This document shows positions 23,864 through 35,959 of a DNA stretch of 64,000 nucleotides, one piece after another. Source of the stretch: Azadirachta indica. Its lineage: Eukaryota; Streptophyta; Magnoliopsida; Sapindales; Meliaceae. A model generated the notes under the pieces. The model was not told the origin of the DNA and ran no database searches. It saw only the letters and a list, made by a program, of their open reading frames with translations. The position numbers were made by a program, and so were the translations under genes. The first letter of the stretch is position 1. Each line of letters starts with the position of its first letter. Location: contig CM040445.1 in assembly GCA_022749755.1 (NCBI GenBank), forward strand, positions 11,119,182 to 11,183,181. The letters run 5' to 3'.

Positions 23864-26242
23864 TATCGATGGATAGGCGTTTAGAACGGCGATTTTAACG
23901 GCCGCCAAAGCCGGTGTTTAAGGGGATGGATCGAAGGAAAACAGTCCTCAAAATTCAATGTTTCCCACTAACTGTCGTTTTTTTGTACTTGTCGGCAAAT
24001 AAACAGCCAAAACCACCTTCTATTGCTCTTCTTCTTCTTCTTGTATTTTAATTATTGTAGCTTATTTGCATATGTGGCAATTTCTTATTGGATATTCTTT
24101 ACATTAATATAAAAAAATATCGAAATTAAAAATTATTTATTAAAGCTTTGCACTAGTGCTACTACCGTCCGCGTGTTAACCACTATTTTTTCATCATCAT
24201 CATCATCATCACCACCACCTATCCATATACATATATATATATATATATATGTAATTGATGCCATATGATATCATTTGTTTTCATTAATTTGGTCACGCAT
24301 ACAAAATAATTTGATTTTTTAGTAACATTGCTCGTAGTATTATTGATGACATAAATATACATACATACATACATACATACATGTGTTTATATATTTTATT
24401 TTCAAAGTGCACATACGATTAAAAATCCAATCAAATTAACTATACATAAATTCAACTAATAATATGCCAAAACTTGCATGGCCTACCTGGATGCATTAGG
24501 ACCTCAAATAATTTTCATTAATATTAAATAAACTTTATTAAAAAAAATAGAGATATTTAATATGTTGATCAGCAGATATTACACATATGGCTCGTTTAAC
24601 ATATTTTTTTTGGCGGATTAATACTTACTTAATATTTGCTTTGCGTAAAACAGTTTATTGGATTCACCACTATAATTATTTTTAATTAATTAATTTCTTA
24701 GTCAAATGTTAATATTTAAAGTATTATGCAATTTTAACAATCCTGAACAAAGTTTTCTATTTTTATGTTCGTTCAAATTAACCACATCATCACCTACTAT
24801 CTTATTCAAGCTCTTTTGAGTTTTATCATTAACTTGACTATGTATATTATTTGAATCAAGTTATAAATATTAATTATGTCTATTTATGTACGTCTCGTCT
24901 ACCACGTGCATTTATTTAATAAATAACTTAAATTTATAAATAAAGTAATTAAATAAATATATTGTGAAGTATGCATTTACATATATACACACTTTGTATA
25001 TTACAACTTTAGTCTAAAGGAAAAAAAATAGGATGGATTATTTTAAAAAGTTTTGCATTTTGAGAATAAACCATACTTAAAGAAAGTTAATGTCACATTA
25101 ATCATTCCCACTTTAGAATTAAATTAATTTGTGTCAGTGATCACATAATTCACCAGCAGCCAGAAAAAGTTACATATGCAGCCTAGCTCTGTTGAAAGTG
25201 ATAATAAAGCAAAAATTTGGATACAGTTGTACAATCACATTATATGAATGAACAGCAATAGCATTACAATTTTCCAAAAGAAAATTTGACCCATTACTGT
25301 AGTAGCACATCCCAATAATTTAAACCGGTTTGTTTTTTATTTTAAAAATGTCTATAATTTATGCCCAATTATTATTGTCTATATATTTTAGGTCTACTTT
25401 CTGTACAACAATATTATTGGCCATTGCTAGCTAGCTTCACAGCATTTCTTTTGAAGCAGCAGCTGCAAATTTTGACTATTATTCAGAACAAATGTTGGGC
25501 ATATATATATATATTTGAGATTCTTAACGGATGTCATTTGTTCTAGCTAGTTAGTTATAATTAGGTGGTCAACGTTCAAACAAGAACTAATTAAACACTT
25601 TATGCATATCATAATTATCTTCGGGCCGGTATACATTGGGGAAGCCATCGAATGCTGTATTTGTCATTTTGAGATTTTGTTACTGTAGAAAGAAAATGAT
25701 TTTTATAAGTAGCACCTAAATTGGTTTATGATTGGATTTTGAAGAAATTAATTTTAACAGGAAGAGATGGAAGATTTTTGAACGCAATGGGAATGTCTCT
25801 TATTAATTATAACACCATTAAGTGCACCAAAATTAGTGGAATTAATGCTCCACTCTGTGTGTGTGTGTGTGACCCACATCGATCTAGCATTGAGTTGACA
25901 AGTTAATAACTAATTAATCTGTATTTACTTATTCATACTTAGCAGTTAATTAATGAATAATAAATAATTTTTTTATTTTATAATAATTATATACAATTTC
26001 TTTTTTAAAAAAATGCAATACTTATTGAATTGCAAATATTAATTAATTTGGTTGATTATATATATATATATATTTTTTGATGGGCAGTGTTAATCGTGGG
26101 GGCCGGGGCCGACTCGTTTTCTAAGTTTTGGGCAGAATTAGAACTCATAATGGGACATGCCACTAAAAACTGAGTCAACTCGACGAAGAAGTGGAAAAAG
26201 TTTTTATGAAAAGATCGGGAACGAGGAATTTCAAGATAACGC

Positions 26243-26250
26243 TATAAATA
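26243..26250 (+). promoter_or_regulatory. TATA box of the NPF gene
   Basis: TATAAATA lies 156 bases before the NPF start codon. A leader with a start site near 26275 is implied, and no ATG occurs between that point and 26399. Confidence 0.6.
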
Positions 26251-26398
26251 CGAAGCTATCCCACTTGTTAGTCTTGTCTCAAAATCACAAAAGATTAATT
26301 CTCTTGTTAAGCTAGCAGTAGCCAGCCAGCTTTCATTGCTTTTGGCCTCGACAGTATAACCAAGTGATTCTTACTATATATATTAAGTGTAAATATTT

Positions 26399-29300
26399 AT
26401 GGATAGTTTGGAGAAGACAATAACGAAGTTGAAAAGAGATTCCATGTTGTCTGAAAATAATATTGTTGAAGAAACAGCTGTCGATTGGAGAGGAAGACCA
26501 TGCAAACCTGGCAAACATGGAGGAATGAGTGCTGCTGCTTTTGTCCTTGGTATCATCTTTCTCTTTCTTTTGTGATTTGTTTCCATTTCTGCATGGCTAG
26601 CTGTATATATACATATATTTTCTTTTAATTAATTTTGCAGAAGTATAGTAGTAGTAGTAGTAGAGATTTTCATTATCATTAATTAATTTGTTTTGGTTAT
26701 TATAACAGGACTTCAAGCATTTGAAATGATGGCAATTGCAGCCGTTGGAAACAATCTGATAACTTATGTTTTCAATGAGATGCATTTTCCTCTGTCAAAA
26801 TCAGCAAATATTGTGACAAACTTTATAGGAACTGTTTTTCTGCTCTCTCTCTTTGGTGGGTTCCTCTCAGATTCCTATCTTGGTAGCTTTTGGACAATGT
26901 TGATCTTTGGCTTTGTTGAACTCTCTGTAAGTCATTATAATTTTCTTTTGCTTTTCAGCCTAATCTTTGCATATCGACCATAGATTCTTGTCTCCCTCGT
27001 AATCAGAATCCTAACATATATCTCAATTAAAAACATGGAAACATATATACATATATGAATTTTTAATTGATTAATTATTATTTTTATAGGGTTTTATATT
27101 GCTTTCCATTCAAGCTCATCTCCCACAATTGAGGCCACCTTCCTGCAGCATGCTGTCAAATGAAGGAAGCAAACACAATAATTGTGAAGAAGCAAAGGGT
27201 TACAAAGCTTTGATATTCTATGTTGCACTTTACTTGTTGGCCCTAGGCAGTGGTTGTTTAAAACCTAACATAATCTCTCATGGAGCTGATCAATTCAATA
27301 ACAAAAAATCCAAGAAACTCTCAACTTTTTTCAACGTTGCATATTTTGCTTTCTGCACTGGAGAACTCGTTGCCCTAACAGTTCTTGTTTGGGTCCAAAC
27401 TCATTCTGGAATGAATGTGGGTTTCGCCGTCTCAGCGGCCGCCATGGCTGTGGGATTATTCAGCTTGGTTTCAGGTACTTCCGTTTACCGGAATAAGCCA
27501 CCTCGAGGAAGTATTTTTACCCCTGTTGCTCAGGTATAGTCTCACTTTACATTAACATATTAATTCATTCATTCCGAGTTTCTCTTTTACCACCGGATCG
27601 ATTTGTTGAGTATCTTTTTTTTTTTTTTTAAATTTTGTTAATAACTCTGTCTTTAAACTCGACCACTAATTTTTCTTTGTTTAAAGAATCAAAAGCAAGT
27701 TTCTTTGTCTTTTTCTTTTTTTTTTTTTTTTGAAATTAGATTATGCAGGCTTCCGTTTCTCTTTTTTGCCGACCATATGAGATTTTCTTTTTGCCTATGT
27801 TTTATATAAGTATCTAAATGATTTAATGTTGTCTGATTCAAATTCTTTTTGGCAAGAATTTATAATGTTTTTTTTTTGGTGCCTATATCCAGGTTCTATA
27901 TGTTGGCTCATTAATTCCAGCTAAAACAATAAAAAGAAAAAATAGCTAATTAAATCCATTCTTTTGAACGGATCCATGAATTGTAGAAATCGGCTAGTTG
28001 ACAGAAAACGGAGATTCTTGATTCTTATTTGCTTTTGGTTATTTATTAAAATAAGTTCTTTTTTTTTTTAAAAAAAAGAAAAGAAAATTTTACAGGTTTC
28101 TAGTACAAGCATACAATTTATATATATATATATATACACACATATATATGTTACAAGTGCTTTAAAATTTTATATATAAATGTATGTTGCAGGTTTTTGT
28201 TGCTGCAATAAGAAAAAGAAAGCAAATTTGCCCATCAAACACAGAAATGCTCCATAGAAACCAAATCAATATTGCGCAAAACCGCGTTTTAGCCACCACA
28301 CCTAACGCCAGGAGCCTCCTCCATACTGAAAAGTTCAGGTAGGGTATAAAATTTTCATTTTAAATTGAAGCATTAATTAATTAATTTTCTCTTATATTTA
28401 ATTTCCAACAAAAAGTTGATTTTGTAAAGTTTTTTAAAGTATATATACATTAATTATTAGCCTTTATAATTATATATATATATATATATATATATTGTCA
28501 TTGTGCTTCACATATATTATGAATCTGCAGATTTCTTGACAAGGCTTGCATCAAAGTTCAAGATGGAACGAATGAGAGTCCATGGAGATTATGCACCGTG
28601 TCACAAGTTGAGCAAGTGAAAATAATCATTTCTGTTGTTCCAATCTTTGCTTGCACAATCATTTTCAACACAATTTTAGCTCAGCTTCAAACGTTTTCAG
28701 TCCAACAAGGAAGTACCATGAACACAAAGATCACTAAGAAATTCCAAATCCCTCCTGCTTCTCTTCAAGCAATCCCATACATCTTGCTAATTTTTGTGGT
28801 CCCTCTATACGAAACTGTTTTCGTCCCGATTGCAAGAAGAATTACCGGAAAAGATTCAGGAATTTCTCCTCTACAAAGGGTAGGAATCGGACTGTTCGTT
28901 GCAACTTTCTCAATGGTTGCAGCTGCACTAGTAGAGAAAAAGAGAAGAACTTCAGCTCTGCATTCAAACCAAATCCTCTCAATCTTTTGGATTGCTCCAC
29001 AGTTTCTTATATTCGGCCTTTCAGAAATGTTCACAGCAGTTGGGCTTATAGAATTCTTCTACAAACAATCGGTTGAAGGGATGCAATCTTTTTTGACAGC
29101 GATGACTTATTGCTCATACTCATTTGGTTTCTACTTGAGCTCTCTGCTGGTTTCTCTTGTCAACAAAATTACTTCTTCTGGTGATGATAAAGGTTGGCTG
29201 AGTGAAAATGACATCAACAAAGACAAACTGGATTATTTCTATTGGCTTTTAGCAGCACTCAGCCTCATCAATTTTTTCAACTATCTTTTCTGGTCCAGAT

Positions 29301-29458
29301 GGTATTCTTCGAACCCATCTCTTTCACATAATTCACCTACTACTACTACTACTACTACTAGTACTACTACTACTACTACTATTACACCACATGAATCTCA
29401 TGGAGAAGAAGACTTGGAAATGCAAAGCTACAACCCCCAACAACTGCTCAAAACATAA
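26399..29458 (+). CDS. NPF4.3/NPF4.4-like NRT1/PTR family membrane protein
   Basis: Five exons, 26399-26549, 26709-26926, 27090-27533, 28193-28338 and 28531-29458, join in frame to give 628 residues. It is a 12-helix major-facilitator protein of the plant NPF family. The early block DWRGRPCKPGKHGGMSAAAF and LITYVFNEMHFPLSKSAN, the GCLKPNIISHGADQF loop, the GTSVYRNKPPRGSIFTPVAQ segment and the long SFLTAMTYCSYSFGFYLSS region match NPF4.3/NPF4.4 (NRT1.14/NRT1.13) better than the ABA transporter NPF4.6. The canonical ExxER proton-coupling motif of helix 1 is replaced by QAFEM (residues 53-57). The conserved proline of the helix 10-11 region (P492 in CHL1) is valine 501 here. The C-terminal tail holds a Thr-rich tract coded by an ACT repeat. 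The protein acts at the plasma membrane in the family; its substrate cannot be read from sequence. Confidence 0.92.
29336..29381 (+). repeat. Coding (CTA)n microsatellite, Thr tract
   Basis: About 15 near-perfect ACT codons encode a Thr-rich tract with one Ser in the cytosolic tail of the NPF protein. Length variation would be in frame. Confidence 0.9.
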
Positions 29459-31093
29459 TCTCGGAGCTGATGACAGCACTATATCTTGAATATATATATA
29501 TATATATATATTATCTTTGTAATGATTATTTTCCTTTGAAATTATATATAGATATATATATTTAACTTTTATATATATTGTGTAGTTTGTGATAAAATCA
29601 ATACCCTAGCGGAATGAAAGTGAGAATCTTAGACCCACTTAGATCACCAAAATGGTAGCTAGCTAGGTCAATATATATAACTTCAGTGTTTTAGTGTTTC
29701 TGTTCACCTTTTCTTGCCTTTTTCTTTTTTTGGCTTTATAATAATTTGACCTGTGTAATGCTGGCCTACTATGATTCCCATCAACCAATAAGATTCAATG
29801 CATATCCTTACATCACTTAATCAATGATCTCTCTCTCTCTCTCTTTCTCTCTACTTGTTGCTGCTTGCTTAGTGTGCTTTGTTCTTTATTATTTTAGTGA
29901 AAAAAAAGGAATTAATATGTTTAATCCCGAATTAAGTACATGTGGGTAAAGGATAAAAATTGGAAACAACTTTGGCTATTTTTGAGCATGCTGCAAAAAA
30001 TAAAAATTTAAAATTTAAAATTTAAAAAAATTTAAAAAAAAAAAAACGTTTTCTATATTTGAAGAAACATGTCCCATACATGTTTGTGGTGTTGTCCTCA
30101 GTAATTGTGCCAAGTGCTTGCCTCAGGAGTCAAGAGCTATCTTCTCTTCCTAACCCCACTGCCCACAGGCTGTAAAACCAAAAAAAAAAAAAAAAAAAAA
30201 AGGTGATTTTTTTCGAAATGATTTCATACGGTCCCATAAGGACCAAACTTTACCAACACCAATGGCCCCAATCCTCTTACTTCCCATTTCTACAAGTCAA
30301 TAAGTAAATAATTAATGGTTCAAACACTAATTAATTAATTAATTAAGTATATCTATACCCACAACCACTACCTAATATAGATTAGCTAGATTTTGTACAA
30401 AGACACCTTACTTTCCCTTTTTTTTATAAAAAAATCTTGATTAAATAATGTTTATCTACTAAAATCTAATATCACATATTTTACTTTTAGTATCACATAC
30501 TTAATTATCTTTCAACAACATCTACATACTAATAACAATATCTCTAATTATTGCACCAATAAATGTAAGTAATTAAAACTACTATAACCTTTTGATAAAA
30601 TATAAAAACACATCAGATTGCAAGTTCATCACCAGTTACAGAGCAATGTGGGTCTTTTCGAAACCAGGTGGGGGAATTTAGCACCATTGTGAACAATACA
30701 AATCGGAAAGAAAAATTAACCACATATAATTGGATCATGGGCAGTCCAGCCCAAATCCTTGTAAATGTCACGGAGAGTTTAGGCATTTGTATGTTTTATA
30801 AACAGAATATAACAAATAAAACAAGTGAGACAAGTGATTGACAGCAATAAACTGATGTGAAATTTCTGATTTTGTTAAATACTTCAGTCAGTTCTTTAGT
30901 ATTTGTATGTAACTATATAATGAGAGGTCTTATTTGTGCAATTCTGCTCTTTATTGAAATGTATGGATGATAAATTTATCGATTTATTCGTGGGATTATT
31001 TTTTTTAATTTATTTCCTATTAACTATTCAAGATAATATCTGCTTCAGAAGGCAGATATCAGGGGTGGTTATGAAAAAATCTTTCATTTTTAG
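29459..31093. other. Intergenic region after the NPF gene
   Basis: NPF 3' flank with (TA)n tracts, a (TC)n tract near 29828-29848, and two A-rich runs (near 30029-30047 and 30180-30200). No exon encoding the missing N-terminus of the SDH6-like fragment was found here. Confidence 0.6.
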
Positions 31094-32189
31094 TTGAAGA
31101 CTGCTAGGAAAGCAGCTCACTGGAAGCGTTATTGGAGCAGTATCAACTGCAGGGTTTGCCTGGAAATATTCGAGGAGTTTACATGGTAATTACTGCCTCT
31201 TCTCTTTGATAGATGTTACACTTTATGCCGTGAAAATGGGCCTTAGTGTTAACACGAAAGAAAATTTTATCCCATAGTCCGAAGAAGATTTGAAGCATAA
31301 ATTATCATAGTAGTTTAGTAATTATATTTATAAGAGTTTTCGCTATTTACATGTCCTCCATTGAATTTTTTTCAATGAGAGCATAATTAAGAATATGCAG
31401 ATATTATTTTGGCTTTTTAACGGACTTCTTTTCCCGCTTTGAAAAGGTTTTCAATATCTTGGTTTAATTTTCTTCTGTTTGGTAGCCTGTGAAGGCCCTC
31501 TAGAAATGTTAAAATATCATTTAAAGAGACTTTGATGGCTGTACCTGTCTTGCATAAGTGCGTCCGCATCCAACTCAGTAGGTTGTGATGGAATCCTATC
31601 ATTGCATTGACCATACACTTAAACATATCAGAGAGGTTTGTAGGATGGTGTGGTGATCTTCTGATAGTGAAACCAAGCTTAATTTAGATGGAAAATTTCT
31701 TTTTGAGCATATGTTTCACTTGGTGTGTAGTTAGGGTCCAGTTCAATGAGCACATGCCTGGCCAAGACAATTTGATTTGATCAATCCATTCAAGCATCTG
31801 CTCGTGGCATCTACTGTCTTTGGGGCTGTGCATTTGTATAGAATGTCCAACACCAATTTAATGATTTGCTTGATAAGAAATTTTGGATCAAATGACCAAC
31901 CTATGTCTGTGTGTTGGAATTCTGCATGCATAAAGCATCGTGTGGCTCTGTTATTAATTCTTCACGGAACTCCTTATTCAATAGCATATGAGTTTTAACA
32001 TAGATATTCCTCAAATGTGTTTTGCTTCATCATTCCGCAGACGCTGGGTTGTCCTTGGCAGCAGGAGTTGTTTTTGGTTGGACATTCGGACAAGAAATTG
32101 CCAACCACTGGCTGCCACTTTGCAGAATGCACACCTTGGCTGCACAGTCTAAGTTCATAGATTGGTGGGAAAGCAAGTCTTTAGCTTAG
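31094..32189 (+). pseudogene. SDH6-like (succinate dehydrogenase subunit 6) fragment, broken
   Basis: Two exon-like pieces, 31094-31185 and 32041-32189, are separated by a sequence with good GT and AG ends. Together they encode a C-terminal segment with LTGSVIGAVSTAGFAWKYSR, VVFGWTFGQEIANHW and a SKFIDWWESKS ending. I recognise this as the plant-specific mitochondrial complex II subunit SDH6. The first piece begins LKTARKA in one frame but continues in another after about 31117, which implies a short deletion of the family's linking residues and a frameshift. The N-terminal exon or exons are not found within 1.6 kb upstream. An open, functional gene with a very different first exon cannot be fully excluded. 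Minus-strand frames in the intron have no recognised match. Confidence 0.65.
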
Positions 32190-32984
32190 CAAAGGTTGAA
32201 ACTTTGTTCCCTTTTCTACAATAATAAGGATCAAAGAGTTCTATGTTGAATATCGAGTAAATGGTTGATATACTTCTGCTTGATGTTTGAATTTGAAGGA
32301 TTTTCGGTCTCTTTTTTTCTCAGGAGGCAAATTGATCAAATGTGTTTTGGCTTATAGGAGGAGCAGTTGCTACGATCATTTCTCGTAGATTAATGTAATA
32401 AGAGTGGTACTACCTTACTTGAGTCTATTTATAGTCTAAAATTTGTATTTCAAATGATATGGTTTGTTTAAATGCATACTTAATTACAAGTATTTATGCG
32501 TATGTATACACAAAATCATACATTAAGCACGGCACAACTGACACGCATCAGATTATCGAGTGAACTTATGACACGACACAACACAATACAAAAGGAAACA
32601 CAATCTAAGATAAAATTTTGCAAATAGGACATGCCCCATTTTATACATCGAACCTGAAATTACTGAGAATCAGAACCAAAAGTCAAAACACTTTGTGCTT
32701 AGCCATTTCCACCTCCACAGGCGGTGTTTTTCACATGAAAAGCAGAGCATCAAGATAACATTAGCCAACTCAAAAAGAGGAAACAGCCAAAATGGGGACG
32801 TTATAAAGAGCTAGCAAGCAACAAAAATGCCAGAATAAAGCAAAATTTTATGGGTTTTGCTTACATTTGCTCACTTCATAGATGGCCGTTTCCCAAAAAT
32901 TTTCCATTTATATTTGACATGGAAATCTTGATACGTATATTTCCCAAAAGCCTTATAACTTTCTAAATTATTAATCATTTGAGG
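32190..32984. other. Intergenic region before GDSL lipase 1
   Basis: The 3' flank of the SDH6-like fragment and the promoter of the first GDSL gene. Nothing else is recognised. Confidence 0.6.
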
Positions 32985-34588
32985 ATGGTGAACGGAAGTT
33001 TTGATCGGCGGCTGTCATTTGCGAGCGTGATGATGATGGTGGTTGTGATCTTAAGTAAATCAAATTTGGTTGCGGAATCACAGATGGCTGCTAGAGGAAT
33101 GTTTGTGTTTGGAGATTCATTAGTTGATGTTGGTAACAACAATTTCCTCAGCTCTGTTGCAAAGTCCAATTATTATCCTTATGGAATTGATTTCGAGTTT
33201 GGTCCAACTGGTAGATTTTCTAATGGCAAAACCTTTGTTGATTTTGTTGGTACGTCTTCGTATATATGCATACATACAAGTGATACAAGCTGGAGAGTCT
33301 TTTAAATATATATACGTATATGCTTCTTGTACGTTAATTTAATTTCCTTGCAGGAAGGATGTTGGGTTTGCCTTACCCATTAGCCTTTGCCGATCCTAGC
33401 ACAAATGGAGTCAGATTACTTGGAGGTGTCAATTATGCTTCCGCTGCTGCCGGAATCCTCGATGAAACCGGCCAACATTACGTAAATTATTTTAAATTTT
33501 TATATATGATTTTATTTTATTCAATAAATGGCAGCTTCTGCACGGGAGAGTTGAACTGTTTGTTACATTAACTAATTATTAATCTGTATTAATTAATTTA
33601 TAACTTTGCAGGGAGAGAGGTATAGTTTGAGCCAGCAAGTGCTGAATTTTGAGAGCACATTGAATCAATTAAGACAATTGATGGGTGCTAGCAATTTGAC
33701 AAATTATTTGTCAAACTCAATAGCCATTATGGTGTTTGGAAGCAATGACTACATCAACAATTATCTAATGCCTTCAATCTACTCTTCCAGCTTCAATTAC
33801 AACCCCACTCAATTTGCTAATCTTCTTCTTAATCACTATGCCCGCCAAATTCTGGTACTTTTAATTTAATTTAGTTTATTTTCAAACCCTAAAGTAGATA
33901 CATATAATAGCATTCTGGGAAAAACTTATGATATCACATATAATTAATTAATAACTTGTTTAACTGCTGCGGCAGGCACTATACAGCGTAGGTTTAAGGA
34001 GATTCTTCCTGGCCGGAATCGGACCTCTGGGCTGCATCCCTAACCAGAGAGCTTCCGGACAGGCGCCACCGGGAAGGTGTTATGATTATGTTAATCAGAT
34101 ACTTAGTCCATACAATGAAGGGCTGAGATCACTCGTTGATCAACTCAACAAACGACCTGGTTTAATGTCTGCTTATGGCAACACTTACGGCGCAGTTGGT
34201 GACGTTCTCAATAATCCTGCAACTTTTGGTAAGAAAACTAGCTAATATATATATATATATTAATTATGTTGTTTTGTTTCGTTATATTTTGAAAAATAAA
34301 AAAAAAAAATAAAAAAAACTTGTTGCAGGATTTAATGTTTGGGATAGAGCTTGCTGTGGAATTGGAAGAAACCAAGGGCAAATAACATGTCTTCCATTTG
34401 GAATTCCGTGTATGAATAGAAATCAGTATATTTTCTGGGATGCTTTCCATCCAACTGAAGCTGTGAACGGAATTCTTGCCCGGCGGGCTGTTTATGGCTC
34501 CGTTCTCGATTGTTATCCGATCAATGTCCTAAACATGACTTTGATCAACAAAAAGGAAGAAGAGAAACTGGACAAAAACGATCGATAA
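32985..34588 (+). CDS. GDSL-type esterase/lipase, tandem copy 1
   Basis: Five exons, 32985-33249, 33354-33481, 33612-33854, 33976-34228 and 34329-34588, give 382 residues. A hydrophobic N-terminal signal peptide (core about residues 14-23, then [10 protein letters not shown]) precedes the mature enzyme. SGNH-hydrolase blocks are in order: block [16 protein letters not shown] with the nucleophile Ser45, block II around NYASAAAGI, block [13 protein letters not shown] with Asn176, and block V DAFHPTEA with Asp334 and His337. All catalytic residues are present. Family members are secreted lipid or ester hydrolases of cell wall, cuticle or seed; the substrate cannot be told. The start at 32985 (MVNGS) is the first ATG. 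It is followed 1.4 kb downstream by a paralogue with identical intron positions and phases. Confidence 0.93.
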
Positions 34589-35959
34589 CATTTTCTAGTA
34601 GTACCCTAGCTGTCTTTAATTACTAATTTGTTGTTCTTAGTAAAGGTGTGATTTGCTCGTAATTAAACGTTGAGAACCAATGTAATAATAATACTAATTA
34701 TAGTTGTATTTACCTAAATTTTATATCATTATAACTATCATTATCAAAGGTTAATTTTTGCAGTATGATACTGGAATTAATTAATTAATTAATTAATTAA
34801 GTGTATGTCAAAGTAGTAGCAATAAATGCGTAGGTTAAAGTAGGCATGGTAGAATTAATTATATATTTAACTGGAACAATAATTGTCATGTGTCTAAAAT
34901 TAAGATATCAAGATTAATAATATATTATTTTTCATAATTTAATCCCTGATTTTGATATTTATATATGTGTATGTGTAGATACTTGGATAAACTCCAATAA
35001 TCCAACCGAATCATGCTCAGATGCTCTGCCCTAATAACATCCAATAAATTTCTTTTTTAACAATTGATAAAGATTTGAGTTACGCGCGATATATGTCTTG
35101 CAGCGATTTTTTCTTATTTAATAATCAATAAAAAAATATTTAGATTATGATAAAAATAATTAATATATGAACACATGAAAAGTCTTTGGTACATTCTTTT
35201 CTAAACTTGAACAAAAAAATACTATTCTTTAAATTCTATATTATGTCGCGTTGAATTTCGTGAATAGTTTAGATTAAATTGGTTAAAAGCAAAGACTTGG
35301 CTAACAATATTTTAATTATTTTTTACTTGACCAACTTTTGCATTAATTAAGTCTTATTTATTTATTTTTTGTTTAAAATCATGCAACCACAAAATTCACT
35401 AGTTTAAAATTGAAGTCCACCATATTATTAAACATCTAAGTCTTCATATCATGTAGATACAAAAGGTACGTCAGCCCACATGGATAATGTAAATTTGCAT
35501 ATTTGGATAGTTTTTCACACGCAAAGCAAGCAAAATAAATATATATATATATAATTAATATTTAATTAATACATCATTATTATAATATATATATATATAT
35601 ATTAGATTTAATTTCAATTTTTAAATATATTTAATGGGTTAAAAATTGATGTCAAAGAAAGTAGAAAAAATGGAAAAACAAACAAAAAGGTAGCTAGCAG
35701 AAATTAAGTAATGCCAATATATATATAGAAGTACATTGGCATTTAAGTCAGAAAAATGCAACATTTTTTAGGGTTTTGCTTCTTACTTAAACCAATTCCA
35801 AAAGCATATATGGAAGGAAATAATATATATATATATATATATATAAAGTTCTTCTCGATTTCTCATTTTTGTTTAATACTATATATATTTTTCATAAGAA
35901 TAATAAGCCAGTAATCGGTTTTGGGGTGGCTATATATATATAGATATAAAAGAGCGACA
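34589..35959. other. Spacer between tandem GDSL genes
   Basis: AT-rich DNA with (TA)n tracts (for example around 35587-35602 and 35824-35844) and TTAATTAA runs. It carries the promoter of the second GDSL gene. No other feature is recognised. Confidence 0.65.

Larger units (their letters stand above)
18085..26398. other. 8.3-kb gene desert upstream of the GT31 and NPF genes
   Basis: No coding exon, tRNA or known microRNA was recognised in this AT-rich stretch between two divergent genes. It holds microsatellites (for example 19749-19802, 21089-21140, 23441-23479), a small MITE-like element (18667-18789) and many TTAATTAA-type runs. The open frames within it are short, low-complexity and unconserved as far as I can tell. 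Confidence 0.65.

Noticed and set aside
31417..31931. Minus-strand open frames inside the SDH6-like intron, once considered retroelement remnants
   Set aside because: No reverse transcriptase, integrase or gag motif could be recognised.
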